From assembly GCF_000003855.2 (NCBI RefSeq), contig NW_003101672.1, forward strand, positions 948,134 to 1,012,133: a DNA stretch of 64,000 bases. The letters run 5' to 3'. The notes below the pieces were generated by a model. It was given only the letters and a program-made list of their open reading frames with translations. It did not search any database and was not told where the DNA came from. This stretch comes from Blastomyces gilchristii SLH14081. Its lineage: Eukaryota > Ascomycota > Eurotiomycetes > Onygenales > Ajellomycetaceae. The position numbers and the translations under genes are program-made. Below are positions 19,638-32,983 of the stretch, piece by piece. Positions within the stretch are counted from its first letter, which is position 1. Every line of letters starts with the position of its first letter.

Positions 19638-22600
19638 GCTGTAGTTAAAAAAAAAATTGGCGCTCTGCCGGTCAAAGAGAAGAAAAGAGATAGGAGAAGC
19701 GGTGGAATGCATACATGTATTGGACAAGACCATATACTCTGGATACAAAAAGGGCACTGGAGATAGGAGCTTTGTTGGTTGTGAAATAGTTGTTCCCCGC
19801 ACAACAGAACCCTTCGCAACAGACACGACGGTATTTGCGATAATAATGTCTCTCAACCGCAATTATATGAGGATTATAAAACGGAATGGAAATGAATTAG
19901 AGGAAAATGAGGGCGAACATTTTGGGGGGTAACAGTTTAAAGTAGGAGCTGCCAACCTCTCCACCCCATTCTGTTTTAAGAACAGATGCCCAGCCAAAAC
20001 ACTCAGCCATATTGCGCTGGAGCTTAGCCCCATTCATGCCAACCCATCTAGTAGGCCCGATTCATCATCATCTCCATATTAGGGGTGCAGAGTCGTGCGC
20101 CACGTCTTGAAATTGCGAGATGACAACTGAAAGGCCAGCCCTAAGGAGCTTGTTGGCTCTCCAGCATTCTAGCACATGCTATAGAACCCCGATCCCGATT
20201 TGATTCTGCACAATTAGTTTTGAATACCGCTCACCAAGACCACCACACAGAATTTCGCCTTAACAGGGTTGTAACAGACCAAGTTCCTTGATGCCAAGTA
20301 GTTTAGTTCCACATCCTGCCCAAGAGACAAAGTCCTGGACTCTACAGCATTCTGATCACTTCAAATAAAATTGTAGTAGCGAGTCATTGGAGACGCGCCA
20401 GGTGAGGAAGAAGAATGAAATTTCCATTTCATAGCTTAATCCAGGGCGGAGTTGTTTGAGTTGGGGGTGGCTAGCCAGAAGTCCTTTTGTGGGTGACATG
20501 CGTTCATAAGCTTCCAACTCTCCCTGGCGCCCTTTTTAGGTCCAAATATTCAAGTGGAGATCATCAAATGATGGGTATTCGTGAGGGCTGACATGCGGCT
20601 GCAAGGAAAGAGGAGCCAAACCAAGAGCTGATGGATACCTAAAACGACCCAAGCGGAAGAAGTCCATCAAGCTGCCAAAACCGCCGGGGTAAAGCCTTAA
20701 AGGGATGGTCCCAAAGGGGCTCCAATATTTTTGGGGGCCAGACGACGTATTTTGGTATCGTTCCGGGAGGTAACCTGACGGTTGAGTCTAATGCTCTTTA
20801 GACTTCGACCTAGCTAGAGCCAAGCCAGTCGGTTCATGCTCAGAACAGTAATATAGACACCAAATTCACAGGGTAATTAAATTAAAGAACTCAAACACCA
20901 GATAAGAAAGGTGATGACAACTTCTTGTACATCCGCGAGGATGCTCGATTACGGGGCAATTAATCCAAAGAGGGAAAAAAAAAAATCAGGACAAGAGCTC
21001 CGAGGTTCGTAGGCGCGGTTGTCTTTTCGCTAGGCATGGTGACTTGTCTTCTCTTGGTGACACTGCCAGGGATAGGGCTCCCGTCCAACTAACGATACAA
21101 GGTTATTTTAGGAGCGAAGGAGGGTTGCTGCACTTGGGCGAATCCGAAACTACCTTGAAGAACCAGGCAAAACCCTTGGTTTTGTTTTCTTGCAAGGCGT
21201 CGTACCACCCAGCGATTCCAGTCACGGGCTCCTGGGCTTAGCGGGCTAGTACCATTGTCGCGTATACCATCGCCTGGGTGAGATACATACGCAGCATATC
21301 TTGCAAGTCGATAGCTCGCCTGAAGGTGGCATGTCCTGCCTTCAGCCCAGTCCGCCACGCCTGCAAATAAGGCTCAACTCGCCAGTCCGGATGAAGGAAG
21401 GAGCTTCGTGCCGAACGCGCAACGCTGGCGGGCCAAGCCCTTTACTGCGAAGTTACTCCCCAGGCCTGAGTTACGCATAGTACTCTCACGGCGTTCTCAC
21501 AAGCTCAAAGCTGCGAATGCTTCATGAGCCCACAGAGGCTGACACTTATTAGCAGGTCAACGATTCTTGAGCCAAGAATTAGTTCCAACAAACGGCAAAG
21601 GAATCGTTATCTTCGAGGGCTAGCCAAGAGCCAGTACTCCGTATGGTGGGTCCATATAGGCGCAGCTGTCGAGGTTGGTGGTGGTTTAGTGTGAGGTTGA
21701 TTATTGTTCAGCAAAAGCCGATTTGCAAGCAGCTGAGATCATGTGAGCGTCGTGATCGACCCGCCAAAGCCGCCCTACAGAGCAACCGCCATTCTTGTAA
21801 ACTCTGTTGCCCAACAAGAAATTTTGCAAGCACAATTCATTCCTCTATGAACCGTTATCGCCACAGCATTTCTTGTACAACCATCTCCAGACGTGTGTGC
21901 CTATTTTGGAGGTGGATACCGAGGTTGGAATCTATTTCCCCCGCCTAGCGTCGCATTGGTTAATAATGGAAGCGCCCCTTAAAAAGCGTTGCAGAACTAA
22001 GAACTGGCAGAGTCTTCCGTCTTTATCATGATGACCCTTGCCCCAAAATATCCTTTAAAAAAAGATTCATTCTCTCCGGGATATGCCTCAACAGGTATGT
22101 AGGTAGTAGAGAGTCAGTTCGAGATACAAGCTCTGCTAGGCGAGAACTTGTCTCCAGGCACCAATTCTTGTTGAAGCGGGTAAACCCCCATGGTTGCACG
22201 TTAGTGTAAACCCAGCCTTGTTGTGCAGATTCTCCTCCTCGTGGCCTTGGATTGGCTGCAGGAAGCCGAAATCTTCCAAAGCCCAGAGCGCTTATTTTAG
22301 CGCCAAATAGAGTTTACCGGGCAGCCAATCAGTGCGCCGTTTATGTACTCTATTTTACTAATCCTGGGCTCAGCACCTTAGTTTAACGCATCATAGCATA
22401 GCTATGTCCTCTGAAATTTAGTTTAACTTTCCTATCTTTTTCTAAACAAAAAGACGCTCGGGGTCCCCGCAAGTTAGAATAGAGGGAACTATCTGTTCCG
22501 ACATCGAATATCAGCTCTAGCTAGCGCACTTTACTTATTATTAATAGAAGCCCAAGTTTCCAGTCCAGGTAGCCTATTCGACACTCGCGGCTCTTGCACC

Positions 22601-25600
22601 GTCAGTTCGTAACGTATCATTTTCGCATGGTAGCATGTTCTTCCCTCGGCAAACTATTATTAGCATTATTAGGGTCTCCAGTTCCGTTTCCTCCATAGTC
22701 CTGCAAAGGTGCTGTCATTGCTTTGGGTCACCATTAAATGGTGCGAGGCACAAGCGGGCATTGATATTCGATAGGCGTATACGCAGATTGCCTGAAAATG
22801 AAATATGAAGTGTAATATCGATAAGGCTCAGCTATTCCCTGCAATAAACGGAGGAAAATAAATCGAAACTGCAAAGTAGATGGACACGGTAAAAAGGTGA
22901 ACAGGCTCCTTTCCATCGGCTTCATTGCATGAATCCACTTGTTGCAGGGTGGGTGGCCATTGGTCATTCCTTCGATCAGCCTTGAATCCAGGGTTTCGAT
23001 CCATGGAGGTTCACAATCTTTGCACGAGAGCCCTGCCATTCAGGAAATGCTAGTTGCAGCCAATAATGAGCGAAGCAGCAGCAAATAACCTATGCTTGTC
23101 AGATAGACTGGTTCGAATAGTGCAGGATGCTGCCGCAGCGGCCCGGCCGGAGGGAAGCGAGCTCAGGAGATTTGAAATACACCGGCCCCTGACCGCGGTG
23201 CTGAGGTGGGTGGGGCTGGCCAGTTGAGATGTACAGAGAAGCCCTTTACCCCTTCCGTCTTGCCGCATAATGCTGGGTAGGGAGGTGAGAGAGGCCGCGA
23301 CATTTGGCAGCCGTTATTCAACCAGCAATCAAAAAAGCTTTGAGCCCAGAGATCATTAGCCCGTTTCAGGGTGGGCCTGGCCTATTGGTGCTGCTTGATT
23401 GCTTACAGCAATTAGGGTGACGAATAATGCCTTTGGGGGCCTCGCTTTACTCGCCTTATACATTGTTGTCGATTGTCCACGGACCATAATAAGATGATAA
23501 GAATAATACCGCATTGCTAGCGTTAACTCTTATCGAACGAAGGAGTCAAATCCATGCTTTCACCAAGGAACTCTTAAGCGGATGGCCGAATTCTCAATAC
23601 ATTATTCGCAGTTATCAGCCAGGCTGATGGTTTTAAGGCAGCAACAATGTCAGGCATTTTGGTAAGTGCCAGGGAAGTAGTTGTCGTCATGGGGACACAG
23701 GTGCTGAATTACGGAGCGCACACGACATACACTCTCCCATCCTAGGCTAGGAAGGGAGAGGGAGAGATCAAAAGATGGAAGTTGTTCTCCAAACCCCGAA
23801 ATTCTGGTTGAGGGCACTTGCGGACCCATATGAGAATCTCCCATCGAAAATCTTGGCTCTTATGATGTGCTTTCCAAATTCTTTGAGATTGTCCATTTTG
23901 TGTTGGGTTGCACGATTTCATTCATTTGCCCTCTGGCTTGGTCTATTTCTGTAATGCGCTATAGTAATAGTTCCTGAATCGTTTCAATGCTGTGCTGAGG
24001 AGAGTCTGGGCCGTTGGCTAATAATGGATGATGGGTTGAATGAATGGCTGGCGAAAAGCAGGGAAGCGATGGATTGGGTTTTACAAAAATGAATAACGCT
24101 CTCCTTTTCTCAATTGGTAACATGGGGCTGTGGGAGTTTTATCGGTCTACACGTGGGAAGCCGCTTGGTCCACCAACCTCAGTTTCTAAGCTGGAGGATT
24201 GTACTTCGTAGGGCTGCTCCTTTTTTGACCTGCAAGATGCATGCCGCCGACGCCACTGTTGACTAATAATGTGGCTTCAGCCTTACACACAGCCTCACTG
24301 GAAATTTAGGACTTGTTGACTTGTGGCGCAGCAGTACAAAAATATCGAAATTGGAGGAAGAGTCCTGTAGCCCGCAGGATAAAGAGTGAAGGAATTTGTA
24401 GTCATGTCCAGCAACCGCCGAAGAACTGGCGAATGGTGCAGCTGCAAGGTATGGGATGAAATCCTTAAGCTTTTCAGCTTGAGACCATGTGATCCTACTA
24501 CAAATTTCAGCCAGGCGCACTATGCTAACATTCCAATGTGCATCAGATTCCCTCCTCTTGCCTAACTAATAGGGATTTCAAGGATGATGGCCGTACGAGA
24601 GTTCAATGTATATATATGGGACTTCTGGAATCAGGCTGGGTTTCCAAGCAGGAGATAGTGGCGAAGTATCGACGATCTAAAGCATCGAATCATTACTTAC
24701 TGTTGTAACCATATGATCGAATCAGCGCTTTGCTCCCAGAAGAAAAAATCAAGAAAATGTATCTTCAATCCTGAAGATACATGCTTGACGGTGCTTGAGA
24801 ATGTAAGATAATAGATATCTAGAAAAGAGGGATTGAGCATTGATCATGGAAGAAGCTGAAAAGACTCCCGGAAAAGCATGCGCTTGAGAATTTGGAGAAG
24901 CCTCGCGGTCATGTAAGTAGTTGGTGTAATCGGGTGGTTCCTTGATTACTGATCATCCAGAACACCTCCATCCAGGTGTTAAAGGCCGTGAACTTCTGAC
25001 TTTGGTCCGTCCGGGGATCGCACCAGACCAGTTGTGAGACTCGAGTTGTTATAATCTTCATGATTTGTTTGTTTCAACATTGAGCGCTTCTCCTATTCCG
25101 ACGCCGGAGCGGATTAACTTAGCACTCCGCGTGCAAAATCCCCGTGGTCCGGCGTTGTCGGATCAACAATGATGCGGGGTATCTTCGCGGTATCAGCTGG
25201 CCGATATCATCATGATCATCATCACAATGACAACGATTTCTCCCAGCATGGGCAGAGGCATGGAATGCCTCTTTGGAGTGTTATCTTGATGGCTTAGAGC
25301 AGTTCTTAGCAAGGTCAAAATCACCCAACTTTGGAATTCCCTTTCAAACCATCCTGGACATCCATATATGCTTAACCACGATTGATTTGGGTTCCCGCGC
25401 GTTTGGCGCTATTTACTAAAGTAGGTACTTCTTGAAGCCAACCCCTCCATCTGGCAGCAACGCTCCGTTTTAAGGCACCAGGATAAAAAAACATTTAAAA
25501 ACACGGCGCTGCGAAAGACAAACTGACCATTATTCGAAAGATAAACGTGTTCAAATCCCTCCTGCTTATAACCCTATCGTTTGCCATTTTCCTTCGATAT

Positions 25601-25700
25601 CCCGGAACGTTCTTCGTCTTACCGGCTAGTCCACGAATCTCCTAAACGATACGGAAAACCCCCTCCTCTCAGTGTCATAGCTGCAGAATATTCACACAGA
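19638..25700. other. Six-kilobase stretch without recognisable genes
   Basis: Normal base composition with CpG present, so it is not a mutated repeat. All frames over 60 codons (e.g. 21044-21358, 21643-22031, 22734-23268) conflict with one another and resemble no protein. It separates the divergent C2H2 and PKR1 genes. A perfect 10-bp inverted repeat made of CCAAT boxes lies at 22250-22259 and 22321-22330. A large promoter/leader region or an unrecognised non-coding RNA would fit. Confidence 0.5.
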
Positions 25701-26231
25701 ATGGCCTCTTTCATCGAGAATCTCTGGTCCAGCATATTCACCCCGGGCCCTACACCTACCTTAGTCCTCGCAACAAACGTAACCTTCGCTGCTCTCCAGC
25801 TCCTCCTATTTGCCCTTCTTCTTGCGACTCACAGCATCCACTTTGTTGTCCTCTCGATCCTATGTGGCGGTCTATGGGGTGCGATAAACTGGTTTGTGAA
25901 AGAATTAGAAATTTCCCGAGCACAATCGGAGCCCGCCAACAGTTCCTGGCCCCAATCAACCCAGAAGGGACCCACAGGTCGGCCACCCGGAGCGATTGAC
26001 ACGGAGAGCGAAACTGAAACCGAAAGCCTTGCGGGAGGAGAACCAAAGTTACCGGCACCTACAATTTCATCTGGTTTAATGGGACCCCCCCCGATTCGGA
26101 ACACAGGTGCTTCGCGTGCTCCTCCACCGAATGAGGCAGAAGATTTAAGAAGGCGACGAAACGGCCCCGATAGCTCTGGCTACGTGAGTACGGACAGCGA
26201 ATGGGAAAAGGTTGATGAAAAGGAGAGATAA
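25701..26231 (+). CDS. pkr1: V-type ATPase assembly factor Pkr1
   Basis: Pkr1 is an endoplasmic-reticulum membrane protein needed, in yeast, to assemble the V0 sector of the vacuolar proton pump. The predicted protein begins MASFIENLWSSIFTPGPTPT, matching the family signature (a short amphipathic start, then FxPG). Two membrane segments follow at about residues 20-40 and 44-65 (LVLATNVTFAALQLLLFALL and the helix ending GAINWFVKEL). A long acidic/Pro-rich cytosolic tail ends SSGYVSTDSEWEKVDEKER. An upstream in-frame ATG at 25581 would add 40 residues that the family lacks, so 25701 is preferred. About 176 aa; the tail is longer than in yeast. No intron is needed. APC2 follows on the same strand. 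Confidence 0.85.
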   Translation: MASFIENLWSSIFTPGPTPTLVLATNVTFAALQLLLFALLLATHSIHFVVLSILCGGLWGAINWFVKELEISRAQSEPANSSWPQSTQKGPTGRPPGAIDTESETETESLAGGEPKLPAPTISSGLMGPPPIRNTGASRAPPPNEAEDLRRRRNGPDSSGYVSTDSEWEKVDEKER

Positions 26232-27065
26232 ATCCAGACTACAACTAATCCCGTGGGGATCAAGAGAATTCCATCCTGGCCTACACCCGCGACTACATCG
26301 AGCCATATTCGTGTACATATAGTATCTAAACACTGGAATTGCGAACCTCCATATCACGGCCTATGGCTTCCCTACGCTGGAAAATATATTTACGTTAAAA
26401 CAATGTTGTTGTCCTTTATCTTTGTTTCCCTAGCTATTTTGTTGCTACATACTTCCCCCTTAGCGGATCGTTGCTCTAGATTGTTGTTTCCCGTTTGCTA
26501 CTGAGGTATTGGCGTCGATTCATTCAATTTGTGCTTCTGGCTAGTGGTATCCACTGAATAATGGTGTGGAATGTACCCAACGCTATTAGAGAGCGAAAGA
26601 GAGCTGTTTTGATACCCGTTGATTATTGTAGATACAAGTTTCTTGCATTCCCTCTTGTTTTCATTTTTGACCTGATGGCAACCAGAAAATTCATTGTGCT
26701 ATTCTTGAATGAACTTCTCCTAATGTTAATGCTAGCCCTACTTTGACATGGGAAGGGAATGGAACCTCTATTTTATTAGTTGTAGTCTTCGCTATCACTT
26801 GTCCCTTGGTTCGACTCTCAGTGCAGCCGCTTCACGTGATCACGTGTTCCACCCGCGGTTTCTCAATTTCCATTCTCAGCCTCGACTGTATTGATATATC
26901 TGCGAAGGGCGACAGGAGCACCTCACCAGGCGCCAATATCCTAAAACTCCAGATTGTCCCATGCTAAACTCCATTAACTGGTAGGGATAGCTTCAGTTTC
27001 TTGTCCATACCCATTAAATCCAACGAAAAACGCGAAAATATCTCGAATACACATTCGACAAAGCA
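26232..27065. other. Intergenic between PKR1 and APC2
   Basis: About 830 bp. A TCACGTGATCACGTGT double E-box-like motif lies near 26833-26848, upstream of APC2. No credible frame. Confidence 0.4.
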
Positions 27066-29988
27066 ATGTTCCAAAATATCCCACTGTCAATCAGCCGTAA
27101 ACGAGTATTTGATTCCGTCTTTCCTCCGGCTCCATTAAGCAACATATCTCCGACCCCAGTATCAAGTCCCGTCCAGGGTTTTACACGACCTGGGGAAACT
27201 TTCGACATCGGGTATAAGCAAGGCGCTCGCCGATCTTCAGAACCAGAATACGTGCCAGAACAGGTTACTTGGGATCGAGCATGGCATACTGCAACTTCAT
27301 TTCTGTCAATTCCTGATGAGGGCTTCAGAAACAATGGAGCTGGAGATGATGACGAGACACGAGATGAGGAGACATTGTTAAGACGGTGGGCAAAAGGACC
27401 TCCGTCCCAACTGGTGTCCGACAGTCTGTTTTACGTCGGGGCGGATTCTTCCCCCGGCAGAGCTTTACGACAGGCCTCAGAGGAGGAAGACGTGAAGGAA
27501 TGGTATCTGACTGAGATGCGAAGGCACTTCCTAACAAATTTCCGGGATTTTCTCGTTGCGGTTCGTCTCCTAGTCTCGATAACTCTTGTTACATTTCGCA
27601 CGCCATATTTGTTTTGACTAACGTCTGGGTCCTTGGTGAAAATTTTAGGGATTAAAAGTTAGAAATCAGCCTGATACCTTATTAAAACTGGTCCGGTACC
27701 TAAGATTAATAAAAACCGTTTACTTCACCCCTTTTCTCCTATATTTATCCCCACTGATAAATCCTGCAAACCAAGAGCAAAATTTCTCTCGTCTACAAAG
27801 GAACTTCCATACTATCGTCACATTTGCGCTCCCTCCCGGCGACATTTCATATCTACTCTCTGAGGAGCTTGCTACACAGAGCTTATTTATACTAGGGGTC
27901 CATAACGAAGAAGACGAAGTATTTAGCCTTGAAGATGACAATACGGCCGGGGATGGAATGGAAATCGACCAAATATTCACCACTTCGTATGCGCATTGGA
28001 AAAACGAACCATCACCTGAACGAAGACTGCAGATGATTAGTGGCGAAACGGAGGAAGTTACGCGGACCAGGAGTCAGTTGTTGCATCTATTGGAGGGACT
28101 TCAGGAGGTTGGGCTTGGGGCTAGTAATGGCCAAAAGATATTTGCGGGTGTGATGAACAATATGTTAACTGAATTCGTTACATCTGCCTATGCGGGTCAA
28201 TGGGAATCGCCATCTCTTGTCAAAGAACATTTGCGACAGTGGATCGAGAATGTGTTTGCGCGGTTGGTAGTTCAGATTTTACACATCTTCAAAACTAACG
28301 ACGTTGAAGGCGGCGTTCTTGAGGAACGACTGGATGTCACGCTAGGAGATGTCGAGAGGTGGCAAGAAATGGGGATTGCACGACTAGGCGCCCTTCGGAT
28401 CAGTGAGCTCTTCGATGTCATTATCGAGTGGGATTCGAGCAGCGGCGCGATCGAAGACCTGAAACACTACACGACTAATCCTGCTACGCGATTATATCTG
28501 GTCAGCTCCTTTGTTTCTATGCTGGTGCAGAGACTTCTTCACCCTGGCGCCTCAACTGTTCAAATATTACAAATTTATATCTCAATCATCCGCGCCTTTA
28601 CCCAGCTAGATCCACCAGGAGTCCTTCTGAATCACGTTGCTCGACCCATTCGAAGATATCTACGAGATCGTGATGATACTGTGAAGGTCATCGTGGGAGG
28701 GCTGCTAGCTGACACTGTGGACGCTGATGGACAGCCTATCACCTCAAGTGCAGATACTCTCGTTGAATTGGCGATGGAGTTGTCAAAGGCGCATGAACTT
28801 TTGCTTCAGGATGACTCTGGCGAGCTAGACTGGGATGACATGAATTGGATGCCAGATCCGATTGACGTTGCTACAGATTACAAAAAGTCCAAAAGCTCCG
28901 ACGTCATTGGCAGTTTAATAAGCCTCTTTGATACGAAGGAAGCCTTTGTGAGGGAGTTGCAGAAAGTCCTTGGTGAGCGGTTACTCAAAAAGAGCGACAA
29001 TTATGATCTGGAGGTGTCCTTGCTGGAATTACTGAAGCTTCGATTTGGCGATTCAGCCCTCCAGGCTTGTCAGGTTATGCTCCGCGATGTTCAAAGCTCG
29101 GAACGTGTCGATTCATCCATCCGCTCAGACCAGAAACTTGAAAATACAGAGAAATCTAACATGCCCGAGTTACACGCTAAGATCTTATCCCGTCTTTTCT
29201 GGCCCACGTTGCAAAACCCTCAATTCACAGTTCCTCCAGAAATTGCCTCGCTGCAACAAAAATACTCCGCCGGCTTCGAGTCATTGAAGCAATCGCGCAA
29301 ACTCACCTGGCTCAACGGTTTGGGCCAAGTCACCGTGGAACTAGACCTGGAAGATCGCGTGTTCACGGCCGAAGTCACAACCTGGCAAGCTGCCGTAATA
29401 TACGCATTCCAAACACCACCTACGTCTCCTTCCCAGCCCGGCCCCGTAACCAAAACCATCTCCGAACTCTCTCATCAACTCGAAATGTCCCCCTCCCTCG
29501 CCCGCAGCGCGTGTCTCTTCTGGCTCAGCAAGCGTATACTCGTAGAGCCGCAACCTAACACCTTCCGAGTCCTAGAAACGATACCAGACGAAGACGACGG
29601 TAATGGCCCAACACGCACAAGCGGTGAGGCTACCACCGCCGATCCATCGTCAACGGGGCCACGCGCACCCGGCCCATCCGGCCCATCATCAACGAACTTT
29701 TCCTCCACGAACGCCGTCGCAGCCGCAGAAGCGGCAGAAGCAGCGGCGAGCAAAGAATCTGCAGACGCTGCCGCGATGGCGAAGATGGATCTGTACTGGC
29801 AATTCATTGTGGGCATGTTGACCAACCAGGGCGCGATGCCGTTGCAACGGATCATCATGATGCTGAAGATCGTAGTACCCGGCGGGTTCCCGTTTAGCAG
29901 TGAGGAGCTGAGGGGATTTTTGAGCCAGATGGTGGCGAAGGGGAAGTTGGAGGTTGTGAGTGGGGGAAGCTATAAGATTGTGGCGTAA
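27066..29988 (+). CDS. apc2: Anaphase-promoting complex subunit 2 (cullin-like)
   Basis: APC2 is the cullin scaffold of the APC/C ubiquitin ligase; with the RING subunit APC11 it forms the catalytic core that triggers anaphase and mitotic exit. Exon 1 is 27066-27560 and exon 2 is 27649-29988, joined in phase across an 88-bp intron with a weak GTTCGT donor, a clear TGACTAAC branch site and a TTTTAG acceptor; about 944 aa. The N-terminal half is helical cullin repeats. The cullin homology domain runs from about residue 580 (DVIGSLISLFDTKEAFVREL), and the C-terminal winged-helix APC2 domain is evident in MDLYWQFIVGMLTNQGAMPL and FSSEELRGFLSQMVAKGKLE. A low-complexity Ala/Gly/Pro insert precedes that last domain. 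Confidence 0.92.
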
Positions 29989-30524
29989 GCTGTGTGCATG
30001 GTCTTTTGCCATTGTTTATATCTTTTACTCTTACAATTATGGGCGGGGGCGTTCCTGGCGGGCCTGCATTCGAGCACCTTGTTTCTTGTGCTAGGTCATA
30101 AGCGCTGGTTGATAATTTGTGTCCTTGTATTACATTGGGTGGTATTACCATTCTAGCTGTTGATATGTTGATTTTGTTGGCCACCTTCATTTACAGACTA
30201 CGAAATACGTTTTACAATCGAAAACATGATACCCCTTCTTTAATTCCCTATTTCGTCTATATAATTTCTTACTCCTCGCATATATATTCCGCCTGGCATG
30301 GTATATGCAGTGTCAGTGTATACTCGCAAAATGTTTACATAAGCACTGAACATAACTAGGATTTCCACCAACAGTGATATAAAACTTCTTAAATCATGTC
30401 CGGCATCATAAAACAAACAAAAGAAGTAAAAATTGTTCGCCCGCTATGTTTTAGGAGTCGTAAATGGTAGATGAAAAACGATGAAGAACAAAACCAGCAA
30501 GCGCCAGCGCAGTAGCCGCAATTT
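29989..30524. other. Convergent intergenic region
   Basis: 3' sides of APC2 (plus) and the F-box gene (minus). AT-rich with TATAT and AATAAA-like stretches and no coding signal. Confidence 0.4.
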
Positions 30525-32362
30525 CTACTCCATCCCCCACCCCCGAACCCTCCTAAATACGAAAGCCCGATCATTCCGCAACCCAAACTCGGCCCAATCG
30601 TCCGTGAGTCGATTATAGCTCCAAAATCCCTTCCACATGAGCTTCGTGTTTTTTGACGGGTTTGACGTTGGCGGTGATGACGTGACGTGCTCCCCCACAT
30701 GCCGGCCGCCGCTGGTCGATCGGAGCGCTAGGTGCATTGTATACGTATATTTTGGGTCTACACCTTCAGTTTCTACAAACAGATCACGGGGATCCGGTAG
30801 GTCATTATTGCCACTGGTAGCGGAGGACGCGGTAGCTGCTAGTCGGAATTTGCTTGGTGGTGGCTTTGGATTGGCTAGGAGTGCTGAAGATATAGGCGGA
30901 GCGCTGGCCGATCCTTCTGGCTCATTGGATACTGCGGGAGGTGGTGGTGGCGGGTAAGGGTTGTTAAGGTGCCATCGACCGCGAAGACTATGTTTCAGTG
31001 CGGCAGCGGCAACTGGAGGAATTGGGTTTGCAACAGGAGCCGCCGTTTGAGTAGTATCTGAGGTATCTGAGGTGTGATGCTGGCGTCGACGGTGGGCGGG
31101 CGTCCCAACATGCAGGATCTCGAGGTTTTCTTTACTGATATGGGGAACAACGTCGACGGGCTCGGTAGTCGACAGCAGCGATATTACGGTACCGTCCGGG
31201 TAGAAACGCAGATAACGATAATATGTCACGATATGGATTGGAGTGTTCCAGGAGATATTCTGCAGAGAGGAATTCGCACCAGGACGATTGTAGTTGACAG
31301 TACTGATATATATTCCTGTAAATCTGATCCTGGGGAAGGCCTGGAATACTTGACTCCAGGATATAAGGGGTTTTGGGATCTGTAGATTATGAGTCTGTCC
31401 GAAGGGGAAAAGAGTGAATTTTGGCAAAAATGAGTTTATCCGATGCCAATTCACGTCACAAGCGAAGTCATAGTGCATGGCCCCAAAACCGAATTCAGGC
31501 CCCTGACATAACCTCCTCCATATATGTTTCTCATGAGCAAAATGATATGCCAGTCGTTTACAAACAAGGGATAGACGTCCGAAAGTAGCGGGATCCAAAA
31601 GGGCAACATGGCAGAGAATTTCCACAAGTACTTCGGATGGGACTTTGGAGATTGGGCAGGGCGGGGGTGGTGTGCCTTCAATGATTCGGTCAACACCGAG
31701 AATAGGACTTGAGGCGAATGAGGCAATTAGCTCCGCTGTAGACAGAACGGGTCCTTCCTGTGAATGATTGGTAGTATTTGGGACAGTAACTGGAGCTGCT
31801 GAAGGGTTGATGCCCGGCAATTTCAAGGCTGGCGGAAAGTGCTTCTTCCGGTATTCTTGATCGACCTTGGAATCAAGCTATACATACATAGCAAGAGGGT
31901 TAGCTTTTTCAGCAATAAACAAGAAACGCCCAATCAATGGGATGTGGTGGTTACCCTATAAGCTTTCCGGTACAAGTCTAAGCTGGAGCCCAGGTTCCCC
32001 TGAGCTTCCTTCCGCGCCGCAGCCTCGAAGTGTTCGAGGGCGGAGGTTGGCGGTTTCTCTGGATGGCGGTGGAAAGCGTCATCATCGCGAGAAGTGACAT
32101 GGAGAGTCCGTGTCTGATCTACCAGTTCTTCATGCTTGTGCGGCGCAGACACTCCCCCTGCTACCATCATCACTTCTTCTTCATCTACCTGGTCCGCCGC
32201 CGGATGTCGCGAAGGGAGTTTATGGGTCGACAAAGCATTAGGAAGCAGATTTGGAGTCTGTCGAGGTTTGGACTGCGAAGTAGCAGTACCCCTAGTCCTG
32301 GCAGATACTTCCTCGCGCCATTGACGCCTGAAGGACTCGAGTTCATCGGTATTTGGTTCCAT
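30525..32362 (-). CDS. F-box protein, Pof7/Hrt3/FBXO9 type
   Basis: A substrate adaptor of SCF ubiquitin ligases. Exons 32362-31955 and 31877-30525 flank a 77-bp intron (GTAACC...GTATAG) and give about 586 aa. The N-terminal part holds a TPR-like helix pair (ALEHFEAAARKEAQGNLGSS then LDLYRKAYR), continued across the splice by LDSKVDQEYRKKHF, as in FBXO9. The F-box follows (ISKVPSEVLVEILCHVALLD ... LVCKRLAYHFAHEKHIWRRL). The C-terminal beta-rich domain of this family (FTGIYISTVNYNRPG, YYRYLRFYPDGTVISLLSTT, YTYTMHLAL) is present but interrupted by Pro/Ser-rich insertions. It shares a roughly 620-bp divergent promoter with the mitochondrial carrier gene. Confidence 0.85.
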
Positions 32363-32983
32363 TGTAGTAGCGGGTTGTCTATTATATTTGCCAAACAGAG
32401 GCTTGTTTAACGGGGGATGATCAACTGCGGGAGACGAGCCATGCTATCCTCCATATAAACACGTCAAATAACGTGCAACTCCATATCCATCAATACTATT
32501 ATGCACTCTCAGCCGGCACACTGCAGATGGTGTTTGTTCGATCTGGTAGTGTATGTACTCTGTATATCTACGTCGCCATCCATTCCTCATCAACAGTTTC
32601 GAGAGAACGATGACTAATTCAGCTCCAGCGGAGATATACACGCTAGACTAGATCTGGCTTAGCATATCTCAGCTGCTTACCTCATCGAACTCCACGCGCC
32701 CCTTTCGGCAAATATCGGCCGGGACTGGATTTAGATTTCTCCGGGCAGCCTCAATTTTGCCCGATTCGGCGATCCGCTTAGTGATCGGTATGGCGGCATT
32801 GCAACTTTTTTTTTAATGTTTGCCATTCCGGGAACTTCGAACCTCCATTATCTCCTCGTTGTCCACGTCCTGTTGTGCCTTTGGATACTCCGGCTGTGGA
32901 TATGTCTGGGACGGAGTGAAGTATCTCGACCCGGACTTTTTGACGCAAGAGAGCTCTTTTTATCAATCCGGCAAATCGGATGA
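32363..32983. promoter_or_regulatory. Divergent promoter, F-box gene and mitochondrial carrier
   Basis: A 620-bp gap between two head-to-head genes. No strong TATA element; a poly-T tract lies at 32807-32815. It must contain both promoters and 5' leaders. Confidence 0.5.

Noticed and set aside
21044..21358. Overlapping open frames on both strands as a small gene
   Set aside because: The frames exclude each other, start at weak codons and resemble no protein.
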